Shown: piece after piece, positions 9,085 to 16,981 of the stretch
How the letters are laid out: every line of letters starts with the position of its first letter
How positions within the stretch are numbered: position 1 is the stretch's first letter
Origin: Microbacterium trichothecenolyticum
GTDB taxonomy: Bacteria; Actinomycetota; Actinomycetes; Actinomycetales; Microbacteriaceae
Length of the DNA stretch: 64,000 nucleotides
Assembly: GCF_000956465.1 (NCBI RefSeq)
Contig: NZ_JYJA01000039.1
Location: 248,001-312,000, forward strand
Direction of reading: 5' to 3'
Program-made: the position numbers and the translations under genes
The notes under the pieces: generated by a model
Told to the model about the DNA's origin: nothing
Databases searched by the model: none
What the model saw: only the letters and a program-made list of their open reading frames with translations

Positions 9085-9201
9085 ATGAAGGTCAACCCCT
9101 CCGTCAAGCCCATCTGCGACCACTGCAAGGTCATCCGTCGCCACGGTCGCGTCATGGTGATCTGCAAGAGCAACCCGCGTCACAAGCAGCGCCAGGGCTG
9201 A
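9085..9201 (+). CDS. rpmJ: 50S ribosomal protein L36, zinc-ribbon type
   Basis: 38 residues from ATG 9085 with the sequence [20 protein letters not shown]. It retains the zinc ligands CxxC, a later Cys (VMVICKSN) and His (NPRHKQ), the C+ form of L36. It has GAAGAGAAGA upstream as ribosome binding site and lies between infA and rpsM as in most bacteria. Confidence 0.97.
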   Translation: MKVNPSVKPICDHCKVIRRHGRVMVICKSNPRHKQRQG

Positions 9202-9212
9202 CATCAGGTCTG

Positions 9213-9241
9213 GACGGATGCTGCGGCTCGCGGCATCCGTC
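9213..9241 (+). terminator. GGATGC/GCATCC hairpin between rpmJ and rpsM
   Basis: Arms 9213-9221 and 9233-9241 pair perfectly over 9 bp, with further partial pairing inside. There is no T-run. It lies within the operon, so attenuation or RNA processing is more likely than full termination. Confidence 0.5.
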
Positions 9242-9359
9242 ATCCCACAACTGAATACGACTACAGGCAGCGTCAGAACCTCTCCGGAGGGGACACCTCG
9301 GGCTGGGGGCCCGGGCACCGACACTGCTCCACACCTCCACCAACTCTCAGGAGAACCGC

Positions 9360-9734
9360 ATGGCACGTCTTGCCGGCGTTGACATCCCGCGCGACAAGCG
9401 CGTGGTGATCGCCCTCACGTACATCTACGGCGTCGGCCGTACCCGCTCGAACGAGATCCTCGCTGCGACGGAGATCGACGAGAACATCCGCGTCAAGGAC
9501 CTCAGCGACGACCAGCTGATCGCGCTCCGCGACTACATCGAAGGCAACTACAAGGTCGAGGGTGATCTGCGCCGCGAGGTCGCCGCCGACATCCGCCGCA
9601 AGGTCGAGATCGGCTCCTACGAGGGTCTGCGCCACCGTCGCGGCCTTCCGGTGCGCGGTCAGCGCACGAAGACGAACGCCCGTACCCGCAAGGGCCCGAA
9701 GCGCACCGTCGCCGGCAAGAAGAAGGCGCGCTAA
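9360..9734 (+). CDS. rpsM: 30S ribosomal protein S13
   Basis: 124 residues starting [20 protein letters not shown], with the helix-two-turns-helix motif ([13 protein letters not shown]) and the basic C-terminal tail ([20 protein letters not shown]) that contacts P-site tRNA. GGAGAA lies 5-10 nt before ATG 9360. The 158-nt gap after rpmJ holds a hairpin and a GC-rich segment. Confidence 0.98.
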   Translation: MARLAGVDIPRDKRVVIALTYIYGVGRTRSNEILAATEIDENIRVKDLSDDQLIALRDYIEGNYKVEGDLRREVAADIRRKVEIGSYEGLRHRRGLPVRGQRTKTNARTRKGPKRTVAGKKKAR

Positions 9735-9767
9735 GGCGCGGCCCCCAGGGTTTAGGAGAGCAAAGCA

Positions 9768-10166
9768 ATGGCACAGGCCAAGTCCGCAGCGCGCAAGCCG
9801 CGCCGCAAGGAGAAGAAGAACATCGCGCTGGGCCAGGCCCACATCAAGTCGACGTTCAACAACACGATCGTCTCGATCACCGACCCGTCGGGCGCCGTCA
9901 TCAGCTGGGCGTCGTCGGGTGGCGTGGGCTTCAAGGGCTCGCGCAAGTCGACGCCGTACGCCGCCGGCATGGCCGCGGAGTCCGCTGCCCGCCAGGCGCA
10001 GGAGCACGGCGTCAAGAAGGTCGACGTCTTCGTGAAGGGCCCGGGCTCGGGTCGCGAGACCGCGATCCGTTCGCTCACGGCCGCCGGCCTCGAGGTCGGC
10101 TCGATCCAGGACGTGACGCCGCAGGCCCACAACGGCTGCCGTCCGCCCAAGCGCCGCCGCGTCTGA
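9768..10166 (+). CDS. rpsK: 30S ribosomal protein S11
   Basis: 132 residues with the S11 signatures [18 protein letters not shown] and the C-terminal [18 protein letters not shown]11 forms the platform with S6, S18 and S21 and contacts the Shine-Dalgarno helix. The ribosome binding site AGGAGAG precedes ATG 9768. A hairpin follows. Confidence 0.98.
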   Translation: MAQAKSAARKPRRKEKKNIALGQAHIKSTFNNTIVSITDPSGAVISWASSGGVGFKGSRKSTPYAAGMAAESAARQAQEHGVKKVDVFVKGPGSGRETAIRSLTAAGLEVGSIQDVTPQAHNGCRPPKRRRV

Positions 10167-10176
10167 CATCCCGTAA

Positions 10177-10205
10177 GCCGGGGCACCGTTCGTCGGTGCC
10201 CCGGC
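10177..10205 (+). terminator. 12-bp hairpin after rpsK
   Basis: Arms 10177-10188 and 10194-10205 are perfect complements with a 5-nt loop (TTCGT). There is no T-run. A second, imperfect GGATGC...GCATCC pair follows at about 10222-10263. Together they separate S13-S11 from rpoA. Confidence 0.6.
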
Positions 10206-10332
10206 TCCGGCACGTTTCCCACGGATGCCGCGACCGCTCGCCTGCGCGTCGGCCGCAGCATCCCGAGTAAAACTCAACACCTCACCCACCGCACGTGTCA
10301 TATAGCGGGCACGTGATCGAAAGGAACACATA

Positions 10333-11322
10333 GTGCTCATCGCACAGCGTCCCACTCTGACCGAGGAGAAGATCGGGGAGTTCCGCAGCCGTTTCGTCAT
10401 CGAGCCGCTGGAGCCCGGCTTCGGTTACACGATCGGCAACGCGCTGCGTCGCAGCCTCCTGTCGTCCATCCCCGGCGCAGCCGTGACGTCGATCCGCATC
10501 GACGGCGTCCTCCACGAGTTCAGCACCATTCCCGGTGTCAAGGAGGATGTCACCGAGATCATCCTCAACATCAAGCAGCTGGTCGTCTCCAGCGAGCGCG
10601 ACGAGCCCATCACCGCGTACCTGCGCAAGACCGGCGCCGGTGAGGTCACCGCCGCCGACATCTCGGCGCCGGCCGGTGTCGAGGTGCACAACCCCGAGCT
10701 CGTCATCGCGACGCTCAACGACACCGCCAAGTTCGAGCTCGAGCTCACCATCGAGCGCGGCCGCGGCTACGTCTCGGCGACGCAGAACCGCAACGAGTAC
10801 GCCGAGGCCGGCCAGATCCCGGTCGACTCGATCTACTCGCCGGTCCTCAAGGTCTCGTACCGCGTCGACGCGACGCGTGCCGGTGAGCGCACCGACTTCG
10901 ACAAGCTCGTGCTGGACGTCGAGTCGAAGTCCTCGATCGCCCCGCGCGACGCCGTCGCTTCCGCCGGTCGCACGCTGACGGAGCTGTTCGGCCTGGCCCG
11001 CGAGCTCAACGTCGAGGCCGAAGGCATCGAGATCGGCCCGGCGCCGGTCGAGACCGTCCTCTCGAACGAGCTGTCGATGCCCATCGAGGACCTCGACCTC
11101 TCCGTGCGTTCGTACAACTGCCTCAAGCGTGAGGGCATCAACACCGTGTCGGAGCTCGTCGCCCTCTCGGAGACGCAGCTCATGAACATCCGCAACTTCG
11201 GTCAGAAGTCGGTCGACGAGGTGCGCGACAAGCTCGTCTCGCTCGGCCTGTCGCTGAAGGACTCGGTCCCCGGGTTCGACGGTGCGCACTTCTACGGCGG
11301 CTACGACGACGAGACCGTGTGA
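10333..11322 (+). CDS. rpoA: RNA polymerase alpha subunit
   Basis: 329 residues, normal length. The N-terminal dimerisation domain ([20 protein letters not shown]) covers about 1-230, and the C-terminal DNA/activator-binding domain about 250-315 ([17 protein letters not shown], then [13 protein letters not shown]). The start is GTG 10333 with AAGGAA at 10321-10326. A CACGTG pair flanks TATAGC upstream (about 10293-10316), which may be an extra promoter. Confidence 0.98.
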   Translation: MLIAQRPTLTEEKIGEFRSRFVIEPLEPGFGYTIGNALRRSLLSSIPGAAVTSIRIDGVLHEFSTIPGVKEDVTEIILNIKQLVVSSERDEPITAYLRKTGAGEVTAADISAPAGVEVHNPELVIATLNDTAKFELELTIERGRGYVSATQNRNEYAEAGQIPVDSIYSPVLKVSYRVDATRAGERTDFDKLVLDVESKSSIAPRDAVASAGRTLTELFGLARELNVEAEGIEIGPAPVETVLSNELSMPIEDLDLSVRSYNCLKREGINTVSELVALSETQLMNIRNFGQKSVDEVRDKLVSLGLSLKDSVPGFDGAHFYGGYDDETV

Positions 11323-11324
11323 TC

Positions 11325-11347
11325 GGATGCCGGGGCTCCCGGCATCC
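11325..11347 (+). terminator. GGATGC/GCATCC hairpin between rpoA and rplQ
   Basis: Arms 11325-11334 and 11338-11347 are perfect 10-bp complements around a 3-nt loop, 2 nt after the rpoA stop. There is no T-run. Confidence 0.5.
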
Positions 11348-11386
11348 CGTATCCCCTGACCGAATTTCATCCTGGAGTAACTGAGA

Positions 11387-11935
11387 ATGCCCAAGCCCAC
11401 CAAGGGTCCCCGCCTCGGAGGCGGCCCCGCCCACGAGCGCCTGCTGCTTGCGAACCTGGCCGCCGCGCTGTTCACCCACAAGTCGATCAAGACGACCGAG
11501 ACCAAGGCCAAGCGCCTGCGTCCGCTCGCCGAGCGTCTCATCACGTTCGCGAAGCGCGGCGACCTGCACGCGCGTCGTCGCGTGCTGTCGGTCATCGGTG
11601 ACAAGGAAGTCGTGCACGTCCTCTTCACCGAGATCGCTCCGCTGGTCGCGGACCGTGACGGCGGCTACACCCGCATCACCAAGGTCGGCAACCGCAAGGG
11701 CGACAACGCTCCCATGGCCGTCATCGAGCTCGTTCTCGAGCCCGTGACGAAGAAGCCGTCGGCCAAGAAGGCTGCCGCCGCGAAGGCTGCTCCGGCCGAA
11801 GAGGCTCCCGCCGAGGAGACCCCTGCCGCCGACGAGGCCGCCGAGGCCGGCGCCGAATCGCAGGAGGAGGGCGCCGCCGCCGAGGCTGCTGCCGAGGAGG
11901 CCGTCGAGGCTCCCGCCGAGGAGAAGTCCGAGTAA
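11387..11935 (+). CDS. rplQ: 50S ribosomal protein L17 with acidic C-terminal tail
   Basis: 182 residues. The L17 core ([20 protein letters not shown] to [11 protein letters not shown]) ends near residue 122. Residues about 125-182 are an Ala/Glu-rich, strongly acidic tail absent from the minimal family. L17 lies near the polypeptide exit tunnel. It is the last gene of the alpha operon and is followed by a strong hairpin. Confidence 0.97.
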   Translation: MPKPTKGPRLGGGPAHERLLLANLAAALFTHKSIKTTETKAKRLRPLAERLITFAKRGDLHARRRVLSVIGDKEVVHVLFTEIAPLVADRDGGYTRITKVGNRKGDNAPMAVIELVLEPVTKKPSAKKAAAAKAAPAEEAPAEETPAADEAAEAGAESQEEGAAAEAAAEEAVEAPAEEKSE

Positions 11936-11980
11936 ATCGGATCCCGCCGGGCGCAGCAGCCCGGCACCCCTTGCACCGCG

Positions 11981-12009
11981 AGGCCCGTCACCCACTGGGT
12001 GACGGGCCT
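11981..12009 (+). terminator. Hairpin terminator after rplQ
   Basis: Arms AGGCCCGTCACC and GGTGACGGGCCT (within 11981-12009) form a near-perfect 12-14 bp stem followed by a short TT. It is the probable end of the alpha operon. Confidence 0.7.
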
Positions 12010-12027
12010 TGCTGCGTCTGCCGTCTC

Positions 12028-12088
12028 GTTCGTCCGTCACCTGCGCACGCCAGATCCGCCGGTCCGCGCGCACAGGTGACGAACGAAC
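12028..12088. repeat. Long inverted repeat between convergent genes
   Basis: GTTCGTCCGTCACCTGCGC (12028-12046) is the near-complement of 12068-12088, with one substitution and one indel. It lies between rplQ and the convergent acyltransferase and could act as a bidirectional terminator. It may also be a mobile-element footprint; no transposase is nearby. Confidence 0.5.
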
Positions 12089-12135
12089 AGCGGAGGAAGG
12101 GGACGGATGCTGCGGCCCGCGCCCCGACCGGAAGC

Positions 12136-14148
12136 TCAGGGGGTGAGATCGGCGCTGAGGATCTCGGCGAGGCGGTCGGCGCGGGCGGCGGCGTACTCGC
12201 GGCGCTCGTCGGCGATCTCGTCCACGGCGGCCGCGACGGTGTCGGCGAAGATGCGCCCGCCGGCGGCGCCGGGGTGGATCCTGTCGGCGGCCAGGAGGTC
12301 CTCGTGGGGCGCGATGGCGCCCGACCAGTCGGCGACGATGACGTTGCGGTGGTCCTCGGCGAACGCGGCGAGCTCGGCGTTGACGCCGGGGATCCAGTCG
12401 CGCGGCGCGTACGCGTTCACGAGAACGAGGTTGCGCTTCGGTCCGACGGTGTCGGCGAGCTGCTCCAGCGTCGACGGGTCGACCGCGCCGTTCGTGCCGA
12501 GGGCGACGACGACGTACGGCCGCAGCCGGCCGGTGGCGTCGAGGTCGTCGACGATCTCGGGCGCGGCCCACATCGAGCGCGAGACCTCGGCGTCGACGTC
12601 GATGCCCGGCAGGCGCTCCACGAGCCCGCCGGCGGACGCCAGCATGACGGAGTCGCCCACGGCGCTGATCTGGTCGCCGGTGATGTCGGTCGCAGCGGGG
12701 GTGGCCGTGTCTGTCGCCGAAGGGGTCGGGGCGATCGGCGCGGGAGCCTCGCGCAGCGCCTTCTCGAGGGCTGCCCGTCCCGCCTCGACGGCGGCCTCGG
12801 CGCTGGTCTCGTCGGGCGAGACCGCGATCGCGGCGCCCGCCCCGGCGAGCACGAGCGCGCCGCTCAGCGCGACGCCGACGGTGCGCAGCCGTGCGCCGGG
12901 CCCGCCCTGCAGGCGTGTGGCGAGCATGCGCATCGAGGCGCGGAAACCATGCCGGCGCACGGGTGTCTCGACGTAGCGCAACGACAGGGCGGATGCTGCG
13001 GCCGTCGCCGCGAGGACTCCCAGGCCGATCCAGACCGGCGCCGTGGCGACGGTCGCGTCGGGCGCGAACGCCGCGACCGCCAGCACGAGCAGCGGCCAAT
13101 GCCACAGGTAGATGCCGTAGGAGCGGTCGCCGATCCAGCGCATCGGCCGCACATCGATCGCGCGTCCGAACCACGAGCCCGGCCAGACGCCCGCCACGAT
13201 CGCGATGGCGCTGAGCAGGCTGGCGGCCAGGAGCGCGCCGGGGAACGTCGCGGTCGAGGCGGTCTGCGGCACCATGGCGAGCGCGACCAGGCCTGCGAGC
13301 GCGAGCACCCCGGCTGCCCCGGTCACGCGTCGCGCGACCCGCGAATCGACCCAGCGAGGCCGCGCCGCCGCGAGCGGCGCACCGCCAGGCACCGTGCGCC
13401 AGTGCGGCCCGCGCGCCCCGTCGCTGGTGGTCGCCACGAGCGCGGCGGGCGCAGCATCCGTCACCCGGAGCAGGGGAGCCAGCAGGAATGCGAGGCCGAC
13501 GCCGAGCAGCAGACCGAACGCGTGCGTGTCGGTGCCGAAGTAGGCGCGCGTGACGTCGCCCCCGCCCGCGACCACGACGCCCATCCACACGGCCGACGCG
13601 GCCGCCAGGGCGAACGCCGCGGCCGTGCGCGCCCGCGCCCGCGGCAGCAGCAGGAACAGCGGGAAGATCAGCGGCCAGAGCACATAGAACTGCTCCTCGA
13701 CCGCGAGCGACCAGAAGTTGCGGAACAGCTCGGGCGTGGCCGCGGCGAAGTACCCGCCGCCGCCCGCGACCGAGACCCAGTTGTAGCTGAAGGTCGCGGC
13801 ACCCAGCACCTGGTCGTCGAGGTCGACGAGGACGTCGCCGCCGACGATCCAGGCCAGTGCCGAGCAGACCGCGACCACCACCGCGAGCGCGGGCACGAGC
13901 CGCCGTGCGCGCCTCTGCCAGAAGTGGCCGAGCGCGACGCGTCCGGTCGAGATGTGCTCCCGCAACAGCAGGCTCGTGATGAGGAACCCGCTGATCACGA
14001 AGAACACGTCGACCCCGACGAAGCCGCCCGGCAGCACCGCCGGGGGGAACAGGTGGTAGACGACCACGAGCAGCACGGCGATCGCCCGCATGCCGTCCAG
14101 CCCGGCCAAGCGGGCGGGAGGGCGTGGGGAGGGCGCAGTCGACGTCAT
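12136..14148 (-). CDS. OafA-type membrane acyltransferase with C-terminal SGNH domain
   Basis: 670 residues from ATG 14148. Residues about 15-400 hold the acyltransferase-3 fold with many helices and its motifs (RLAGLDGMRAIAVLLVVVYH, GGFVGVDVFFVISGFLIT, FWSLAVEEQFYVLWPL). The C-terminal 200 residues form an SGNH domain (AVGDSVMLAS, ALGTNGAVD, WSGAIAPHEDLLAADRIHP). Such proteins transfer acetyl or other acyl groups to surface glycans. An upstream TTG (14181) is unlikely as start because it overlaps a TATGAT -10 box (14186-14181). The gene converges on rplQ and is divergent from truA. Confidence 0.92.
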   Translation of the reverse strand: MTSTAPSPRPPARLAGLDGMRAIAVLLVVVYHLFPPAVLPGGFVGVDVFFVISGFLITSLLLREHISTGRVALGHFWQRRARRLVPALAVVVAVCSALAWIVGGDVLVDLDDQVLGAATFSYNWVSVAGGGGYFAAATPELFRNFWSLAVEEQFYVLWPLIFPLFLLLPRARARTAAAFALAAASAVWMGVVVAGGGDVTRAYFGTDTHAFGLLLGVGLAFLLAPLLRVTDAAPAALVATTSDGARGPHWRTVPGGAPLAAARPRWVDSRVARRVTGAAGVLALAGLVALAMVPQTASTATFPGALLAASLLSAIAIVAGVWPGSWFGRAIDVRPMRWIGDRSYGIYLWHWPLLVLAVAAFAPDATVATAPVWIGLGVLAATAAASALSLRYVETPVRRHGFRASMRMLATRLQGGPGARLRTVGVALSGALVLAGAGAAIAVSPDETSAEAAVEAGRAALEKALREAPAPIAPTPSATDTATPAATDITGDQISAVGDSVMLASAGGLVERLPGIDVDAEVSRSMWAAPEIVDDLDATGRLRPYVVVALGTNGAVDPSTLEQLADTVGPKRNLVLVNAYAPRDWIPGVNAELAAFAEDHRNVIVADWSGAIAPHEDLLAADRIHPGAAGGRIFADTVAAAVDEIADERREYAAARADRLAEILSADLTP

Positions 14149-14306
14149 GGGTTCTCGCGAACGAAGGAGGGGGAACCGCAATCATACGTGGCCTCCCTGG
14201 GCATATCACGGCGCGCGGCCCGGCTCCGCCTGGCCGATGCGGCGCTCGCCGCGATCGGCGAGACGCTGCCTCGCGGCGGCTTCGTCGTCGGGTGAGGGTG
14301 CCTCGG

Positions 14307-14312
14307 TAGGCT
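14307..14312 (+). promoter_or_regulatory. TAGGCT -10 box of truA
   Basis: TAGGCT is followed by 7 nt and then the GTG at 14320, so the transcript is expected to start at or just before the start codon. No ribosome binding site is visible. Leaderless expression is inferred. Confidence 0.65.
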
Positions 14313-14319
14313 GGAGCCC

Positions 14320-15180
14320 GTGCGGATCCGCCTCGACATCGCCTACGACGGCACGCATTTCCGCGGGTGGGCGCGTCAGCCCGGGCTGCGCACCGTGCAG
14401 GAGACTCTCGAATCCTCCCTCGCGCGGGTCCTCGGCGGCGATCCGCGGCTCGTGGTCGCCGGACGCACCGATGCCGGCGTGCACGCCACCGGCCAGGCCG
14501 CCCACGTCGACCTCGAAGAGGCGCAGCAGCAGCGCATGCTCGCACGGCACGCGCGTCCGGCCGCAGGCGTCCCCACTGCCGAAGACCGCGCCGCAGCGCT
14601 CGCTGCGCGCATGACCGGCGTGGTCGGCGCGTACTCCGACGTCGCGGTCACGGGCTCGCGCATCGCGCCCGAGGGCTTCGATGCGCGGTTCTCGGCGGTG
14701 TGGCGCCGGTACGAGTACCGCATCGGCGACACGGTGACCGGCTACGACCCTCTCGAGCGTCATCGCACCACCTCGGTGCGGGCATCCCTCGACGTGGAGG
14801 CGATGGATGCCGCCGCTCGCGCTCTCATCGGACTCCACGACTTCGCCGCGTACTGCAAGCCGCGTGAAGAGGCCACGACGATCCGCACGCTGCTCGAGTT
14901 CGACTGGCACCGCGACGCCGCCGGCGTGCTGGTCGCGAACGTCAAGGCCGACGCGTTCTGCCACAGCATGGTGCGCGCGCTCGTCGGCGCGTGCGTCGCC
15001 GTCGGTGAGGGGCGCCTCGACGTCGGCGACGTCGTCGACATCCGCGACGCGCAGGAGCGTGTGCCCGAGGTCAAGGTGCTCGCGGCGCGCGGGCTCACGC
15101 TCACCGAGGTGGGCTATCCGGCCGACGATCTGCTCGCCCAGCGTGCCGAGCAGACCCGCGCGCGGCGCGACCGCGAGTGA
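14320..15180 (+). CDS. truA: tRNA pseudouridine(38-40) synthase TruA
   Basis: 286 residues starting with GTG (MRIRLDIAYDGTHFRGWARQ). The catalytic Asp is D51 in GRTDAGVHATGQ, and the family segment HDFAAYCKPREEATTIRTL is present. It isomerises U38-U40 in tRNA anticodon arms. truA often follows rplQ in bacteria; here the acyltransferase is inserted between them on the other strand. Residues 70-100 contain a less conserved insertion. Confidence 0.95.
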   Translation: MRIRLDIAYDGTHFRGWARQPGLRTVQETLESSLARVLGGDPRLVVAGRTDAGVHATGQAAHVDLEEAQQQRMLARHARPAAGVPTAEDRAAALAARMTGVVGAYSDVAVTGSRIAPEGFDARFSAVWRRYEYRIGDTVTGYDPLERHRTTSVRASLDVEAMDAAARALIGLHDFAAYCKPREEATTIRTLLEFDWHRDAAGVLVANVKADAFCHSMVRALVGACVAVGEGRLDVGDVVDIRDAQERVPEVKVLAARGLTLTEVGYPADDLLAQRAEQTRARRDRE

Positions 15181-15231
15181 CAAGGCCCCGCTAGACTGAC
15201 CGGACGTTTTCCGGCGCGACTCGGGGGTTCT

Positions 15232-15828
15232 ATGCGCAGGTGGGACCGGTTCGCCGGCGTCGTGATGATCTCGCTCGTCGGCATGGCGGCGCTCGCCGGC
15301 TGCGGGCCCGCACCGTGGGAGGAGGGCGCCGGCGGGAGCACGCCGACGCCCACGTCGACCACGGTTCCGACCCCGGTGCCCAACGACCTCTCCGGTGGGG
15401 CCACGCAGCGCCAGCTCGCTGCGGGCGCAGTCACCGCAACGATCGACTACTGGTCGACGCTGTCGATGGACGAATGGACCGCCGAGGCGATCAAACCTGT
15501 GAGCATCTCGCTGATCACGACGGTCACCCCTGACGACGGGCAGAAGGTCTACCTGCAGCGCGCGACGATGACCGCCGTGCCGTCGTCCCCGACGGGTGCG
15601 CTGGATGCGCTCGCTCCGCAGGTCGACTCGTCGACGGTGAGCCCCGGCTACCTCGTGCTGGATCCGTACAGCTACTCGCAGACGTTCAACGTCGGCCCGG
15701 TGCCGGCCGAGGCGACGTACGTGACGCTGCAGTTCAGCTACGACTTCCTGGTGCAGACGACGCCGACCTCGAGCGAGTACGCCAAGCAGACGGCGACCGA
15801 CACGCTCACGGTAGCTCTGACTGACTGA
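15232..15828 (+). CDS. Putative lipoprotein, function unknown
   Basis: 198 residues with a lipoprotein signal peptide and lipobox LAGC (Cys24), then a Thr/Pro-rich linker (residues about 33-55) and an Ala/Thr-rich beta-type region. No catalytic motif is recognised. It is probably tethered to the outer face of the membrane. TAGACT (about 15192-15197) may be its -10 box and GGGGG lies before ATG 15232. It converges on the GGDEF-like gene, and the two 3' ends overlap by about 23 nt. Confidence 0.75.
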   Translation: MRRWDRFAGVVMISLVGMAALAGCGPAPWEEGAGGSTPTPTSTTVPTPVPNDLSGGATQRQLAAGAVTATIDYWSTLSMDEWTAEAIKPVSISLITTVTPDDGQKVYLQRATMTAVPSSPTGALDALAPQVDSSTVSPGYLVLDPYSYSQTFNVGPVPAEATYVTLQFSYDFLVQTTPTSSEYAKQTATDTLTVALTD

Positions 15829-16981
15829 TCAGGCGGTTGACGATGGTGGCGCCGACGCGCTCCCATCGGTCGCCGCCCTTGCCGCTCGCGACCCGCGCGG
15901 CCTCGCGGCCGGTGTACACGAGAGTGTCGAGGTCGTACCCGAGCACCGAGACCGGCGCCCAGCCGGCGCTCGCCGTGGGTCGGATGGGGAGCGCGCCATG
16001 CACGTCGAGCACGGTCACGCGCTCGAGCGTCGCGCGCAGCAGATCGCGCACCACCGCATCCGGTCGGGGCACGAGCACCACGACGGCGCCCGCCGAGGGC
16101 GATCCGACGTCGGATTCGGCCGGGAAGGCGGCGCGCACCTCGTCCTCGAGACGTTCCGACAGGGTCGCGAACGCGGCTGCCCCCGCGGTCTGGCGGATGT
16201 CGGCGGCGTCATCGAGCCCGAGATAGACGACGGACCACGGCTCCGAGGTCTTCTGCGCCCGCGCGAGGCGGTCGCCGGCGGTCCGCTCGAACTGCTGCCA
16301 CGCCGTCGAGACGGCCGCGGTGCGGCCGAGCCCGCTGTCGCGAGCCGTCGTGCCGACCACCGCGACCAGAGCGCAGGCCACGTACACCAGCATCCCCACC
16401 GATGCGATCAGCCGCACCAGCTCGAAATCGTCGCCGCCCGATGGCGGGTACACGAAGCCCGCGATCAAGGTGCCGACCCCGGTGACGAAGAACGCGATCG
16501 AAACGATCACGAGCGGCAGCAGCAGCCGATCGTGACGCCGCGACGAGGCGCGCGCCCAGTCGAGCACGAACAGGCCCGCGAACACGGATGCTGCGAAGAA
16601 CACCGTGCGGTACGCCACGGTGAACCATGCGAGGTCGTCGACGATCGCGAGCGAGAACGCGGACACCGCGGCCATGGCCGCTCCCGCCCACACGTGCGGG
16701 CGCAGCCCCCATGCCGCGCGGAAGCCCGACCACAGGAACGCCGGCGCGCCCATGAGTGCGCCCAGCGACGCGCGACGGAGCTGCTCGATGCCGGCGATGT
16801 CCCCCGCGACGACGCCGTAGGTGGCGAGCATCGCGAGGGCGAAGGCGATGCTCCAGGAGAGCGTCGGGAGACCGGGCCGCACGAGGAACGCGATGCCGAT
16901 GGTGAGCATCGTCGCCAGGGTGGTGATCACCGCCTGGGCGATGCCGAGGTCCACGCCGGCTCCGGCGATGAGATCGGTCAT
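15806..16981 (-). CDS. Membrane protein with degenerate GGDEF-like domain
   Basis: 391 residues from ATG 16981. Residues 1-240 contain about seven to eight helices. The cytosolic part resembles a diguanylate cyclase domain: the first beta strand and helix (SVVYLGLDDAADIRQTAGAA, then FATLSERLEDEVRAAF) line up with the GGDEF fold, but the active-site GG[DE]EF is replaced by a SPSAGAVVVLV segment. It should therefore not synthesise c-di-GMP. It is probably a signal-binding or scaffold partner of the upstream kinase, whose stop overlaps this start (ATGA). Confidence 0.7.
   Translation of the reverse strand: MTDLIAGAGVDLGIAQAVITTLATMLTIGIAFLVRPGLPTLSWSIAFALAMLATYGVVAGDIAGIEQLRRASLGALMGAPAFLWSGFRAAWGLRPHVWAGAAMAAVSAFSLAIVDDLAWFTVAYRTVFFAASVFAGLFVLDWARASSRRHDRLLLPLVIVSIAFFVTGVGTLIAGFVYPPSGGDDFELVRLIASVGMLVYVACALVAVVGTTARDSGLGRTAAVSTAWQQFERTAGDRLARAQKTSEPWSVVYLGLDDAADIRQTAGAAAFATLSERLEDEVRAAFPAESDVGSPSAGAVVVLVPRPDAVVRDLLRATLERVTVLDVHGALPIRPTASAGWAPVSVLGYDLDTLVYTGREAARVASGKGGDRWERVGATIVNRLISQSELP

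Noticed and set aside
11180..14545. Very long minus-strand frame of over 1000 codons across rplQ and the acyltransferase
   Set aside because: It is Arg/Ala/Gly-rich shadow coding antisense or out of frame to well-supported genes; long spurious frames are expected at this GC content.
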